64,000 nt of DNA from Leifsonia shinshuensis (GTDB lineage Bacteria; Actinomycetota; Actinomycetes; Actinomycetales; Microbacteriaceae): assembly GCF_022606355.1 (NCBI RefSeq), contig NZ_JAHHZQ010000001.1, positions 1,054,001 to 1,118,000 on the forward strand, read 5' to 3'. This document shows, piece by piece, positions 18,771-27,606 of the stretch; positions within the stretch are counted from its first letter, which is position 1; every line of letters begins with the position of its first letter. Position numbers and translations under genes: made by a program. Below the pieces are notes generated by a model, which did no database searches, was not told the origin of the DNA, and worked only from the letters and a program-made list of their open reading frames with translations.

Positions 18771-19889
18771 TCAGGCGGCCGAGGCGTACGAGGTCAGAGC
18801 TGCCCGCAGCATGTCGAGCGTCTCCTCCGTGGTTCCCGCGTGCACGCTGATCCGTGCGCTGGTCGTGCGGATCTTGGCCGTCACCCCGTGGTTGAACAGG
18901 GAGGCCGCGAGCACCGTGAGCTGCTCCGGCAGCGGCTCCAGCACGACGATCCCCGCCCGCTCGGCGGCGTTGCGCGACGACGCGACGGGCACGGCGAACT
19001 CGTCGGCCAGGTCGATCACCTGCTCGGCGAGGTCGGAGATCGCGGCGGAGATCGCCGCGACGCCGACCGCCGCGGTCTCCTCCAGCGCGGCGGCGAATCG
19101 CGCCTCGGCCACCGGGTCGGCGTTCGAGACGGTGAACGCGGACGCGTTCCGAGCAGGGTCGACGACCTCGTCCCAGAGCTCCCCCGCGCCGGTGCCGACC
19201 CAGCCGCTGAACACGGGCGTCAGGTGCTCGATCGCCCGCTCGCTGAGCGCGAGGAAGCCCGTTCCCCAGCCCGCACGCGTCCACTTCTGGCCGCCGGAGA
19301 CGACGACGTCGGCGACCTCGTACGGTGCGTCCACCACGCCGAACCCCTGGATGGCGTCGACGATGAGGAGGCGGTCGCCGATCACCTGACGGATCCCGTC
19401 GATGTCGGCGAGATAGCCGGTGCGTGAGTCGACGAGGCTCACCATCACCGCGCTGGTCGTGTCGGTGATCTGCTCCTTGAGCTGCGCAGGCGTCACACGG
19501 CCGTGGTCGGTCTCGAGCCAGACCGGGGTCACGACGTGCATCGCCTGGGCTGCGCGGACGGCGGCGTACGTCACGCTCGGGAACTCGCCGGACGACAGCA
19601 GCACCTCCCCTCCGGTCAGTCCGAAGGCGGCGTGCATGAGTCCGGTCGACGCGTTGGGCTGGAAGGCGATCTGGCCCGCGGGGAAGCCGGTGAGGGCGGA
19701 GACCGCCTCGCGCACGCGCTCGTTCTCGGCGTGCATCCGCTCGATGGTGCCGAATCGCGCTTTCGCGAGCACCTCGTACTGTCCGAGCAGCTCGGCGCGC
19801 ACCGCCGTCGACAGCGGTCCCACGCGCCCGTAGTCCAGGTAGCCGGGCTCCTCGCCGAATCCGGCGGCGAACTCCTCGATCGTCGTCAT
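18771..19889 (-). CDS. Class V PLP-dependent aminotransferase
   Basis: The 372-residue fold-type I enzyme has the class V active site: VDAIQ (D178, Q181) and SGGQKW with the PLP lysine K202. QPNASTGLMHAAF binds the cofactor phosphate. The family covers serine/alanine-glyoxylate aminotransferases, cysteine desulfurase-like and kynureninase-like proteins; substrate is not readable. ATG 19889 follows GGAGGT at 4 nt, so the six residues upstream are excluded. No obvious operon partner is seen. Confidence 0.85.
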   Translation of the reverse strand: MTTIEEFAAGFGEEPGYLDYGRVGPLSTAVRAELLGQYEVLAKARFGTIERMHAENERVREAVSALTGFPAGQIAFQPNASTGLMHAAFGLTGGEVLLSSGEFPSVTYAAVRAAQAMHVVTPVWLETDHGRVTPAQLKEQITDTTSAVMVSLVDSRTGYLADIDGIRQVIGDRLLIVDAIQGFGVVDAPYEVADVVVSGGQKWTRAGWGTGFLALSERAIEHLTPVFSGWVGTGAGELWDEVVDPARNASAFTVSNADPVAEARFAAALEETAAVGVAAISAAISDLAEQVIDLADEFAVPVASSRNAAERAGIVVLEPLPEQLTVLAASLFNHGVTAKIRTTSARISVHAGTTEETLDMLRAALTSYASAA

Positions 19890-19996
19890 CGTGACCTCCG
19901 GGACCATCCTGCCCGGTGCGCGACGGTCACGACGAATCGGAGCCGATCCGATCGCCGTTCACGCTCAGGATCACCCGCAGCGGGTCGAGCGCGAGC

Positions 19997-20791
19997 TCAC
20001 GAGCCGTAGCGGCGCTGGCGGCGCGAGTAGTCGCGCATGGCGCGCAGGAAGTCGACCTGCCGCAGGTCGGGGCCGAGCGCCTCCACGAAGTAGAACTCGC
20101 TGTGCGCGCTCTGCCACAGCATGAAATCGCTCAGCCGCTGCTCGCCGGACGTGCGGATGACGAGGTCCGGGTCGGGCTGACCACCGGTGTAGAGGTGGGC
20201 GCCGATGAGGTCGGGGGTGAGAAGATCCGCCAGCGTCTCCAGACTGCCGCCCTCGGCATGATGGGCCGCGACGATGCTGCGCATGGCGTCGGTGATCTCC
20301 TTGCGGCCGCCGTAGCCGACGGCCAGGTTGACGTGCATCCCCGTGCGTCCCGCTGTGCGCTTCTCGCCGTCGGCGAGCGCCTGCACCAGTCGCTCCGGGA
20401 GGCCGGCAGTCGAGCCCACGTGCTTGATACGCCAGTCGCGGTAGCGCGACAGGTCGTCCGCGAGCTGGGCGATGATCTCGATCAGGTCGGTCAGCTCCGA
20501 GCTGTCTCGGTTGGTCAGGTTGTCCGACGACAGCAGGTAGAGGGTCACCACCTCGATGCCGAGGTCGTCGCACCACTCCAGGAACTCGCGCATCTTGGCC
20601 GCGCCCGCGCGGTGGCCGTGCGCCGGCGTCGTCAGGCCGGCCTGACGCGCCCACCGCCGGTTGCCGTCGATGATCATCGCGACGTGCCGCGGCAGCGACT
20701 CCGGGCCGAGCCCGGCGAGATAGCGTCGCAGCCGTTTCTGGTACAGCCCGTAGAGCAGCCCGTTGGCCGTCTCGGAACTCCGTCTGCTCAC
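19997..20791 (-). CDS. Short-chain cis-prenyl diphosphate synthase (Rv1086-like isoprenyl transferase)
   Basis: The 264-residue cytoplasmic enzyme condenses IPP with an allylic diphosphate to give a Z-configured product. The catalytic MIIDGNRRWA (D42) motif, RSAGA-like HGHRAGAAKMREFLEW and the C-terminal LVIRTSGEQRLSDFMLWQSAHSE segment are visible. The N-terminal LLYGLYQKRL is typical of actinobacterial Z,E-farnesyl diphosphate synthases that feed decaprenyl phosphate formation. A true undecaprenyl synthase paralogue elsewhere is expected. It works downstream of IspH. Confidence 0.92.
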   Translation of the reverse strand: MSRRSSETANGLLYGLYQKRLRRYLAGLGPESLPRHVAMIIDGNRRWARQAGLTTPAHGHRAGAAKMREFLEWCDDLGIEVVTLYLLSSDNLTNRDSSELTDLIEIIAQLADDLSRYRDWRIKHVGSTAGLPERLVQALADGEKRTAGRTGMHVNLAVGYGGRKEITDAMRSIVAAHHAEGGSLETLADLLTPDLIGAHLYTGGQPDPDLVIRTSGEQRLSDFMLWQSAHSEFYFVEALGPDLRQVDFLRAMRDYSRRQRRYGS

Positions 20792-20863
20792 GGAGCTACG
20801 TTAGCGCGGCGCGCGAGGCACGTCTCTCAGCATCCGGCCACCCGTCTCCCCTACTCTTGCTCC

Positions 20864-21667
20864 ATGACACCGCGAAACGCCCCCGAGCCAGAGGATGTCG
20901 CCGAGTTGCTCGCCGAGCCGGCCGCCGACCTCCAGCCCGCCGACGTCGCGGTCAAGGAAGACGATTCGCGCGGCCCGGGGCTTCCCAACATCCCGCTCCT
21001 CGACGCCTCTCCCGCGAATCCCGCCGACATCAAGCCGACCTGGCGCGGCTGGATCCACGCCGGCACGTTCCCGGTCACCATCGCCGCGGGCATCGTGCTC
21101 ATCTCCCTGGCTCACGGCGCCCCGGCCAAGTGGGCGTCAGCGGTCTTCATGCTGACGTCGATGCTACTGTTCGGCAACTCGGCCCTGTACCACCGCTTCA
21201 ACTGGAAGCCGCGCACGAAGGTCATCCTCAAGCGCATCGACCACGCCAACATCTTCCTGCTGATCGCCGGCACCTACACGCCGCTCGCCGTCCTGGCCCT
21301 CCCACCGCAGAAGGGCATCCTGCTGCTCTGCATCGTCTGGGGAGGCGCCCTCCTCGGCATCGGCTTCCGCGTCTTCTGGATCACCGCGCCGCGATGGCTC
21401 TACGTGCCGATCTACCTGCTGCTCGGGTGGGCGGCGATGATGTACATCGTCGACCTGGTGAACGCCAACGTCGCGATGATGGTGCTGGTGTGCGTCGGTG
21501 GAGTCTTCTACACGATCGGCGCCGTGATCTACGGCATCAAGCGTCCGAACCCCATCCCCGGGGTGTTCGGCTTCCACGAGATCTTCCACACGCTGACGGT
21601 GCTGGCGTTCCTGTGCCATTGGACGGCGACCCTGCTGATCGCGCTGCATCCCGCCTACAACGGCTGA
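20864..21667 (+). CDS. Hemolysin III / PAQR-family membrane protein
   Basis: The 267-residue protein has a 65-residue hydrophilic N-terminus followed by seven membrane helices. PAQR/HlyIII marks are FGNSALYHRF, KRIDHANIFLLIAGTYTPL (His/Asp zinc-like site) and FHEIFHTLTVLAFLCHW near the C-terminus, giving the conserved His residues of the metal site. Bacterial members are annotated as hemolysin III, but hydrolase or receptor-like functions are debated. It is divergent from the prenyltransferase gene. Confidence 0.9.
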   Translation: MTPRNAPEPEDVAELLAEPAADLQPADVAVKEDDSRGPGLPNIPLLDASPANPADIKPTWRGWIHAGTFPVTIAAGIVLISLAHGAPAKWASAVFMLTSMLLFGNSALYHRFNWKPRTKVILKRIDHANIFLLIAGTYTPLAVLALPPQKGILLLCIVWGGALLGIGFRVFWITAPRWLYVPIYLLLGWAAMMYIVDLVNANVAMMVLVCVGGVFYTIGAVIYGIKRPNPIPGVFGFHEIFHTLTVLAFLCHWTATLLIALHPAYNG

Positions 21668-21677
21668 GGACGGTTCG

Positions 21678-21944
21678 TCAGGAGGAGGCCGACGGCCCCT
21701 GCTCGTCGTCTCCGGCTGCGGTCTGCTCCGCATCCAGCTTCTCGGCGATCTCTGCCCGGTAGCGCACGCGGCGGATGCGCCGCGTCATGTCGATCACGAG
21801 CAGCACGGCGGCCACGGCGATCAGGAACGTGACGGTGAAGCCCACGACGCCCGGCGTCACCTGGTCTTCGTTCGGGCCGGACGTCGGTGTCGGGGTCGGC
21901 GTCGCGGCCAGCCAGATGCCGGCCTTGAGCAGCAGCTCAGGCAT
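21678..21944 (-). CDS. Single-span membrane protein, unknown function
   Basis: The 88-residue protein has a short periplasmic Thr/Pro segment (ATPTPTPTSGP), one membrane helix (VVGFTVTFLIAVAAVLLVIDM) and a basic juxtamembrane tail (TRRIRRVRYRAEIAEKL). Such small proteins are conserved next to the hemolysin III, DUF4307 and greA genes in actinobacteria, which supports it as a real gene. Its stop lies 10 bp from the convergent HlyIII stop. Confidence 0.65.
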   Translation of the reverse strand: MPELLLKAGIWLAATPTPTPTSGPNEDQVTPGVVGFTVTFLIAVAAVLLVIDMTRRIRRVRYRAEIAEKLDAEQTAAGDDEQGPSASS

Positions 21945-22079
21945 GGGAAAGTTCGCTTTCAGTCGGGAGGCGAGTAGGTTGCGAAGCGCGATTCACAGCT
22001 TCGTCTCCTAGTCTTGTCTCAGCCTACCGTCGCCCGGACGGCGGGTCTGAACACCCACCGAGAGGCGGACCGCGAGGCG

Positions 22080-22541
22080 ATGGCACGCGAGACCCAGAAG
22101 CCATCGGCGCAGCAGCCATCGGCGCAGCAGCCATCGGCCGCCCCCGAGTCCCCCACCCTCCAGTCCCGCTACGGTCGCACGCCCGACCGGCGCCGCCGCG
22201 ATCGCTGGCTCCTCATCAGTGGTGCGCTCGCCGTCGTGGCCGTCGTCACCGCGTGGGTGTTATGGGCCGGCTGGGACAACAACCAGGCCGACCTGGAGGC
22301 CACCGACACCGCGTACAGCATCCCCGACGCGCACCACGTCGAGATCACGTTCACGATCAACGCGCAGCCGGGAACTCCGGTCACCTGCGCCATCCAGGCA
22401 CTCAACAGCGACTACGCGATCGTGGGCTGGCGGATCGTGAGCTATCCCGCCGCCGACGCGCGCGTGACGACGCACACCGAGACGATCCGGACCATCGCTC
22501 AGAGCAACACGGGTTTGATTAACACCTGCTGGCTGACCTAA
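22080..22541 (+). CDS. DUF4307 membrane protein
   Basis: The roughly 153-residue protein has the DUF4307 pattern: SRYGRTPDRRRRDRW, one membrane helix (LISGALAVVAVVTAWVLWAGW), then an extracytoplasmic beta-rich domain with a conserved Cys (VTCAIQALNSDYAIVGWR) and a second Cys near the end, perhaps disulfide bonded. Residues 8-20 come from a 15-bp tandem repeat (22101-22139, QQPSA units). ATG 22080 is preferred to the TTG at 22014. A terminator at 22554 follows. Function unknown. Confidence 0.82.
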   Translation: MARETQKPSAQQPSAQQPSAAPESPTLQSRYGRTPDRRRRDRWLLISGALAVVAVVTAWVLWAGWDNNQADLEATDTAYSIPDAHHVEITFTINAQPGTPVTCAIQALNSDYAIVGWRIVSYPAADARVTTHTETIRTIAQSNTGLINTCWLT

Positions 22542-22553
22542 CATTCTCTGGAT

Positions 22554-22577
22554 ACGCCCCGGCCGAGGCCGGGGCGT
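22554..22577 (+). terminator. Intrinsic terminator after the DUF4307 gene
   Basis: ACGCCCCGGCC-GA-GGCCGGGGCGT is a perfect 11-bp GC-rich stem followed by a short T-rich stretch (CTACTTT). It lies 12 bp past the stop. Confidence 0.85.
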
Positions 22578-22665
22578 CTACTTTACCCACCGGAAGGTTC
22601 TACACACCGGCTCCGGCCGGCCATCAGCCGAAGCGGTCCACACCGCAGGCGCGAAGGAGTTCACC

Positions 22666-23157
22666 ATGTCCCAGGAGTCTCAGGTCACCTTTCTGACCCA
22701 GGACGCGTACGACCGTCTCTCGGCCGAACTCGAGGAGCTCAGCGTCAACGGCCGTAACGAGATCGCGAAGCGCATCGAGGCGGCCCGCGAGGAGGGCGAC
22801 CTCAAGGAGAACGGCGGCTACCACGCCGCCAAGGACGAGCAGGGCAAGATCGAGGCCCGCATCGTGCAGCTGACCAACCTGTTGCGCAGCGCGACCGTCG
22901 GCGAGGCGCCGGAGAGCCACGGCGTCGTGGAGCCCGGGACCGTCATCACGGCGACGATCGCCGGAGACGAGAGCGTCTTCCTGATCGGCAACCGCGAGAT
23001 CGCGGCCGGCACCGACCTCCCCGTCTACAGCGAGCAGAGCCCGCTCGGCTCCGCGATCCTCGGCCTCAAGGTCGGCGACAAGACCGAGTACACCGCGCCC
23101 AACGGCCGTCAGATCGCCGTGGAGATCGCCAAGGTTGACACCTACGCTGGCCGGTAA
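22666..23157 (+). CDS. greA: Transcription elongation factor GreA
   Basis: The 163-residue factor rescues backtracked RNA polymerase by stimulating transcript cleavage. The N-terminal coiled coil (residues 10-80) carries the tip acidic pair in ARE-EGDLKENGGYHAAK, and the C-terminal FKBP-like domain contains SPLGSAILGLKVGD. GAAGGAG precedes the ATG. It is flanked by terminators on both sides and is therefore monocistronic. Confidence 0.96.
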   Translation: MSQESQVTFLTQDAYDRLSAELEELSVNGRNEIAKRIEAAREEGDLKENGGYHAAKDEQGKIEARIVQLTNLLRSATVGEAPESHGVVEPGTVITATIAGDESVFLIGNREIAAGTDLPVYSEQSPLGSAILGLKVGDKTEYTAPNGRQIAVEIAKVDTYAGR

Positions 23158-23185
23158 CCCGCGAGTACGGCCGAATTCAGCCGAG

Positions 23186-23224
23186 AACCGCCGAGTGCGC
23201 AGACGATCTGCGGACTCGGCGGTT
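23186..23224. terminator. Hairpin between convergent greA and ilvA
   Basis: Two 18-nt arms starting AACCGCCGAGT and ending ACTCGGCGGTT pair with one mismatch around a 3-nt loop; TTTTG follows in the greA direction. It is likely bidirectional. Confidence 0.8.
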
Positions 23225-23229
23225 TTGCG

Positions 23230-24501
23230 TCAGTCCTCCTTGAGGACGGGGTCGTAGCCGGCCTGGCGAAGCGCGTGGATGACCTGCTGGCGGTGCTCGG
23301 TGCCGCGCGTCTCGACGGAGAGATCGAGCTCGACCTGGCTGAGCTGCAGGCCGTTCCCGTGCCGGGTGTGCAGCACCTCCACGACGTTGGCGTTCACGCC
23401 GGCGAGGATCTCGGCGATCCGGGCGAGCTGGCCCGGGCGGTCGGGCAGCATGATCGTCAGGCGCAGGTAGCGGTCGGCCGCCGCGAGACCGTGCGCGATC
23501 ACGCGCTGCATCAGAAGCGGGTCGATGTTGCCGCCCGAGAGGATCGCGACGACCGAGCCTTCCGCGTCGGCCGGGACGAGTCCCGCGAGGATCGCGGCGA
23601 CACCGGCGGCGCCAGCCGGCTCCACGACGAGCTTCGCCCGCTCCAGGAGCACCAGCAGCGCTCGGGCGATGTCGTCTTCTGTGACGGTGACGACCGCGTC
23701 GACCGCATCACGCACGATCGCGAAGTTGAGGATGCCCGGCTTGCTCACGGCGATGCCGTCGGCGATGGTGGCGACGAGCCCGATCTCGGTCGGCTCCCCG
23801 GCCTCCAGCGAGGCCGGATAGGCGGCGGCGTTGGCCGCCTGCACGCCGATCACCCGGATGGTCCGGCCCTCGAGCGCTGCGCGCTGCTTGACGGCGCTCG
23901 CCACGCCGGAGATGAGCCCGCCTCCGCCGATCGGCACGACGATGGTCGACACGTCCGGAACCTCGTCGAGGATCTCGAGCCCGAGCGTGCCCTGCCCCGC
24001 GATCACGTCCGGGTGGTCGAACGGCGGGATGAACACGGCGCCGGTCTCCGCCGCGAAGTCGGCGGCGGCGCGCAGTGTCTCGTCGACGATGCTGCCGCTG
24101 AGGACCACGTCGGCGCCGTACGCCCGAGTGGCCTGGAACTTGGGGATCGCGACGCCGACCGGCATGAAGATGGTGGCGTGGATGCCGAGCTCGCGCGCTG
24201 CGAAGGCGACGCCCTGCGCGTGGTTGCCGGCCGACGCGGCGACGACGCCGCGCTCCCGCTCCTCGGCGGTCAGCTTCGAGAGCCGGTGGTATGCCCCGCG
24301 GATCTTGTACGAACCGGTCCGCTGGAGGTTCTCGCACTTGAGGATCACCGGCGACCCGATCACATCGGTGAGGTACCGGGAGGTCTCGATCGGCGTCGGC
24401 TGCGCGACCAGCCCGACGATCGCACGGGCCGCTTCGATCTCGTCGAGGCTGGGGCCGGCGAACGGAGTACGCGTCGATTCGGTCGCGGTGTCCACCTGCA
24501 C
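23230..24501 (-). CDS. ilvA: Threonine ammonia-lyase with ACT domain
   Basis: The 423-residue PLP enzyme deaminates threonine to 2-oxobutanoate, the entry to isoleucine synthesis. The PLP lysine is K66 in GSYKIRGA; SAGNHAQG and PIGGGGLISG bind the cofactor phosphate and ring. One ACT-like regulatory domain occupies about 335-423 (RLTIMLPDRPGQLARIAEIL), as in the shorter TdcB/actinobacterial type rather than the two-domain E. coli IlvA. Two nearby GTG codons (24501, 24495) could start it. Confidence 0.93.
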   Translation of the reverse strand: MQVDTATESTRTPFAGPSLDEIEAARAIVGLVAQPTPIETSRYLTDVIGSPVILKCENLQRTGSYKIRGAYHRLSKLTAEERERGVVAASAGNHAQGVAFAARELGIHATIFMPVGVAIPKFQATRAYGADVVLSGSIVDETLRAAADFAAETGAVFIPPFDHPDVIAGQGTLGLEILDEVPDVSTIVVPIGGGGLISGVASAVKQRAALEGRTIRVIGVQAANAAAYPASLEAGEPTEIGLVATIADGIAVSKPGILNFAIVRDAVDAVVTVTEDDIARALLVLLERAKLVVEPAGAAGVAAILAGLVPADAEGSVVAILSGGNIDPLLMQRVIAHGLAAADRYLRLTIMLPDRPGQLARIAEILAGVNANVVEVLHTRHGNGLQLSQVELDLSVETRGTEHRQQVIHALRQAGYDPVLKED

Positions 24502-24551
24502 AGCCTACTCGCGGTCATATACCGCCGGATGTATGCGATTCACGAGAGAGC

Positions 24552-25772
24552 CTAGGGCCGGCGGAGCGGCCTCGGCACGGTCTCCCAGATCGCACCGGGC
24601 GGTGCCTCCAGGGGCTCGGGAGGCGTGTCCTTCCAGGCTCCCGACGAGACGTAGTGCACCATCACGTTGAGCACAGCGACGAACGGCACGGCGAACAGGG
24701 CGCCGGGGATGCCGGCGAGCAGCGACCCGGCCGCGACGGCCAGGACGACCGCGAGCGGATGGACCTTGACGGCGGTGCCCATGATGAGCGGCTGCAGCAC
24801 GTGTCCCTCGATCTGCTGCACCAGCAGCACGATCCCGAGCATGATCAGGGCGAAGACCCAGCCCTTGAAGACGAGCGCGATGAAGACCGCGAGCGCCCCG
24901 GTGATCACGGCGCCGACGATCGGGATGAACGAGCCGAGGAACACCAGGACCGCGATCGGGATGACCAACGGGAGGCCGAGGAAGAAGGCTCCGAGACCGA
25001 TTCCGAGGGCGTCGATGGAGGCCACGAGCACCTGCACCTTGGCGAAGTTGCGAAGGGTCGTCCAGCCGGCCCGGCCGGCGCCGTCGACCGCGCTGCGCGC
25101 CGACTTCGGGAAGACGCGCACGACCCACCCCCAGATGCTGCGCCCGTCGATGAGGATGAACAGCACGCTGAACAGCGTCAGCAGGGCGCCGGTGAGCACG
25201 TGGCCCAGCGTCGACCCGATCGAGAGGGCGCCGGAGATGAAGACCTGGCTGTCCTGCTGGAGCGATGTCCAGATCGACTGGAACGCGCTGTCGATCTGGT
25301 CGGCGGTGAGGCCGAGCGGACCGGTGGTGAGCCACCTGCGGAACTGGTCGAACGCCGCGACCGACTGGGTCTGCAGCTCGTGGCTCTGCCGGGTGACCTG
25401 CCAGATCGCGAGATAGAAGAGACCGCCGACCACGACGATCAGTGTGACGAGGGTGGCGACGATCGCCAGCCAGGACGGCCAGCGATGGCGGATCAGGAAG
25501 TCCTTGAACGGCACGAGCAGCGCGGCGAGGAGGACCGCGATGAGGACCGGGATGACGATGAGCCGCAGCTGAACGATCAGGAAGATCGCGACGGCGATCA
25601 CCGCGCCTATGACGAGGAGACGCCAGGACCACGCGCCCGCGAGGCGCACCCCGCGCGGCAGCGTCTCGTCGACGGGCTCTGCGGGCGTCGCGAGGTCGCG
25701 TCGGCGCCTCAGGAAGCGCGCCTTGACCGACGGGCTGGGGTCTTGCGGTGCCGGGGCGTCGCTTTCTGCCAT
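24552..25772 (-). CDS. AI-2E family transporter
   Basis: The 406-residue polytopic protein has about seven membrane helices in the AI-2E/TqsA layout: an N-terminal hairpin (IVIPVLIAVLLAALLVPF), a long soluble middle region (residues 130-220) and conserved C-terminal segments (GSFIPIVGAVITGALAVFIAL, IEGHVLQPLIMGTAVKVHPLAVVLAV). Family members export autoinducer-2 or act as Na+/H+ antiporters; the substrate here is unknown. The gene is 50 bp upstream of the ilvA promoter side and has no close partner. Confidence 0.9.
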   Translation of the reverse strand: MAESDAPAPQDPSPSVKARFLRRRRDLATPAEPVDETLPRGVRLAGAWSWRLLVIGAVIAVAIFLIVQLRLIVIPVLIAVLLAALLVPFKDFLIRHRWPSWLAIVATLVTLIVVVGGLFYLAIWQVTRQSHELQTQSVAAFDQFRRWLTTGPLGLTADQIDSAFQSIWTSLQQDSQVFISGALSIGSTLGHVLTGALLTLFSVLFILIDGRSIWGWVVRVFPKSARSAVDGAGRAGWTTLRNFAKVQVLVASIDALGIGLGAFFLGLPLVIPIAVLVFLGSFIPIVGAVITGALAVFIALVFKGWVFALIMLGIVLLVQQIEGHVLQPLIMGTAVKVHPLAVVLAVAAGSLLAGIPGALFAVPFVAVLNVMVHYVSSGAWKDTPPEPLEAPPGAIWETVPRPLRRP

Positions 25773-25817
25773 GCCCGTCAGTCTAGGGGCGCTGCCGTGC
25801 GGATCCTGAGGACCCGC

Positions 25818-26405
25818 TCAGGGTTCGAACACCAGCGGCGGGTGTTCGATCGAGGTGGAGAACCACGACCAGGACGGCCCGGACGACGTCTGCTGGATCG
25901 AGGCGTAGGTCGGCTGCCCCGGTGGGACGTTCTGCAGACCGACCGACACGGACACGTTGCCGTTGACGGTCGTGACTCCGGTTCCGGTGACGCTGCCCGC
26001 GCCGGCGTACGCGCCGACCGAGAGCGAGAGCGGCCCGCTCGTCGAGATGAGGAACGAGAGGACGTAGTCCGCCACACCGGTCGCCCCGTAGGCTCCCGGG
26101 TCGAAGTGCACGGAGACACCGGGGCCTCCGGAGGGGACCTGCCGGAACGTGAACGAGGCGTACGGCGTTCCCGAGGTGTCGGTCTGCATGATGTCGGACG
26201 CGATCAGCGTCAGATTCGTACGGCCCTTCCCGACGGTGTGGGTCGGGCTGATGGTGTCGATGGGGAAGAAGAAGGGCGGCCAGTGCAGGATGTCGCCCGG
26301 ACGGATCCGAGTGACCACGTCACTCGGCGAGAGGGTCTTCACGAAGGATGAGGGGTCGATGGCGTCCGAGACTTCGGCGTCCGCCCCCGGGACGATGCCA
26401 GACAT
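25818..26405 (-). CDS. Unrecognised 195-residue protein
   Basis: I do not recognise this protein. It has no signal peptide or membrane helix, is rich in Gly, Ser, Thr and Val in its second half (GPLSLSVGAYAGAGSVTGTG, VNGNVSVSVGLQNV), and looks beta-rich. IRPGDILHWPPFFFPIDTIS and the aromatic WSWFSTS near the end are distinctive. ATG 26405 has no Shine-Dalgarno site. It is downstream of the ABC importer operon but separated from it by an inverted repeat, so it is probably transcribed alone. Confidence 0.6.
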   Translation of the reverse strand: MSGIVPGADAEVSDAIDPSSFVKTLSPSDVVTRIRPGDILHWPPFFFPIDTISPTHTVGKGRTNLTLIASDIMQTDTSGTPYASFTFRQVPSGGPGVSVHFDPGAYGATGVADYVLSFLISTSGPLSLSVGAYAGAGSVTGTGVTTVNGNVSVSVGLQNVPPGQPTYASIQQTSSGPSWSWFSTSIEHPPLVFEP

Positions 26406-26459
26406 GAGGATAACTCTACAAGCGGGACCCCTCGTGCGCGACCGTGCCTCCACGGAGAT

Positions 26460-26515
26460 CGAGGGGCACGTGAACGCCCGGAAACGCGCGTCGAGGGGCG
26501 TCTGCGTGCCCCTCG
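26460..26515. repeat. 56-bp intergenic inverted repeat, copy 2 of the family
   Basis: Outer arms CGAGGGGCACG and CGTGCCCCTCG flank a partly paired centre. Read on the minus strand, its first 20 bases, CGAGGGGCACGCAGACGCCC, equal those of the element at 131-187. It lies downstream of the ABC ATPase gene (stop 26542) and may terminate that operon. Confidence 0.7.
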
Positions 26516-26541
26516 GGGGATCGCGGTGAGGCTCGGCGGGC

Positions 26542-27606
26542 TCAGGACGCGGGCGCGGTGGTGGCGGGGGTCTCGGAGAACGCGAGGTGCACACGCTCGC
26601 CGGGCGCCGGCAGCTCGCGTGCGCCATGCTGCACCGCCACCTCCGAGCCGTCGCCCAGACGCACGCGGGTGCGCCGCAGCGCCCCGAGGAAGCTGCTGGT
26701 GAGCACCTCGGCCGGCACGCCCTCCGGAGCGAACAGCACGTCCTCCGGGCGCACATACGCCGTCACCGGGCCGTCCGCCACGGGCGCGGCCAGCGGAACG
26801 GGCTGGCCGAGCACCTGCAGCACGCCGCCGGAGACCGTGCCGGGCAGGCGGTTCGTGAGACCCACGAACTCGGCGACGAACGCCGTCGCCGGCCGGTGGT
26901 ACAGCTCCTCCGGGGTGCCGATCTGCTCGATCGCGCCCGCGCGCATGACCGCGACGCGGTCCGCGACGGCGAGCGCCTCCTCCTGATCGTGCGTGACGAA
27001 GAACGTCGTGATCCCGAGCTCGGTCTGGATGCGGCGGATCTCCTCCCGCAACTGCACGCGCACCTTCGCGTCGAGCGCCGAGAGCGGCTCGTCGAGGAGC
27101 AGCACGCGGGGCTCTGTCACGAGCGCGCGCGCCAGCGCGACGCGCTGCTGCTGGCCACCGGACAGCTGGTGCGCGTACCGGTCGGCGTGATGGTCGAGCC
27201 CGACGAGCTCGAGAGCCTCCGCTGCCCGGCGACGGCGCTCGCCGGCCGCCACCTTGCGCATCCGCAGCCCGAACTCCACGTTCTGGCCTGAAGTCAGGTG
27301 CGGGAAGAGCGAGTACGACTGGAACACCATCCCGAGGTCGCGCCGGTTCGTCGGCTCATCGGTGACGTCGCGGTCGTCGATCAGGATGCGGCCGGCATCG
27401 ACGCGCTCCAGCCCGGCGAGCGAGCGCAGCGCGGTCGTCTTGCCGCACCCCGACGGGCCGAGGAGCGCGATGAACTCCCCCGGCGCCGCCCGCAGCGAGA
27501 ACCCGGCGAGTCCGGCGCCGCCTCCGAAATCGCGCACCACCCCGTCGAGCTCGACGGTGGAGCCGACGCGCTCGACGACGGCAGGGGATTCAGCGAGAAC
27601 GGTCAT
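26542..27606 (-). CDS. ABC importer ATPase with TOBE domain
   Basis: The 354-residue ATPase drives import with the two permeases encoded just upstream. Walker A is GPSGCGKT (50-57), the Q-loop is MVFQSYSLFPHL, the signature is LSGGQQQR, Walker B is VLLLDEPLSALD, and the switch His is in FVTHDQEEA. The C-terminal 110 residues form a TOBE-like regulatory domain (AYVRPEDVLFAPEG). It belongs to the spermidine/putrescine, ferric iron, phosphonate and thiamine group. Its start overlaps the stop of the preceding permease gene (27603-27606). Confidence 0.93.
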   Translation of the reverse strand: MTVLAESPAVVERVGSTVELDGVVRDFGGGAGLAGFSLRAAPGEFIALLGPSGCGKTTALRSLAGLERVDAGRILIDDRDVTDEPTNRRDLGMVFQSYSLFPHLTSGQNVEFGLRMRKVAAGERRRRAAEALELVGLDHHADRYAHQLSGGQQQRVALARALVTEPRVLLLDEPLSALDAKVRVQLREEIRRIQTELGITTFFVTHDQEEALAVADRVAVMRAGAIEQIGTPEELYHRPATAFVAEFVGLTNRLPGTVSGGVLQVLGQPVPLAAPVADGPVTAYVRPEDVLFAPEGVPAEVLTSSFLGALRRTRVRLGDGSEVAVQHGARELPAPGERVHLAFSETPATTAPAS

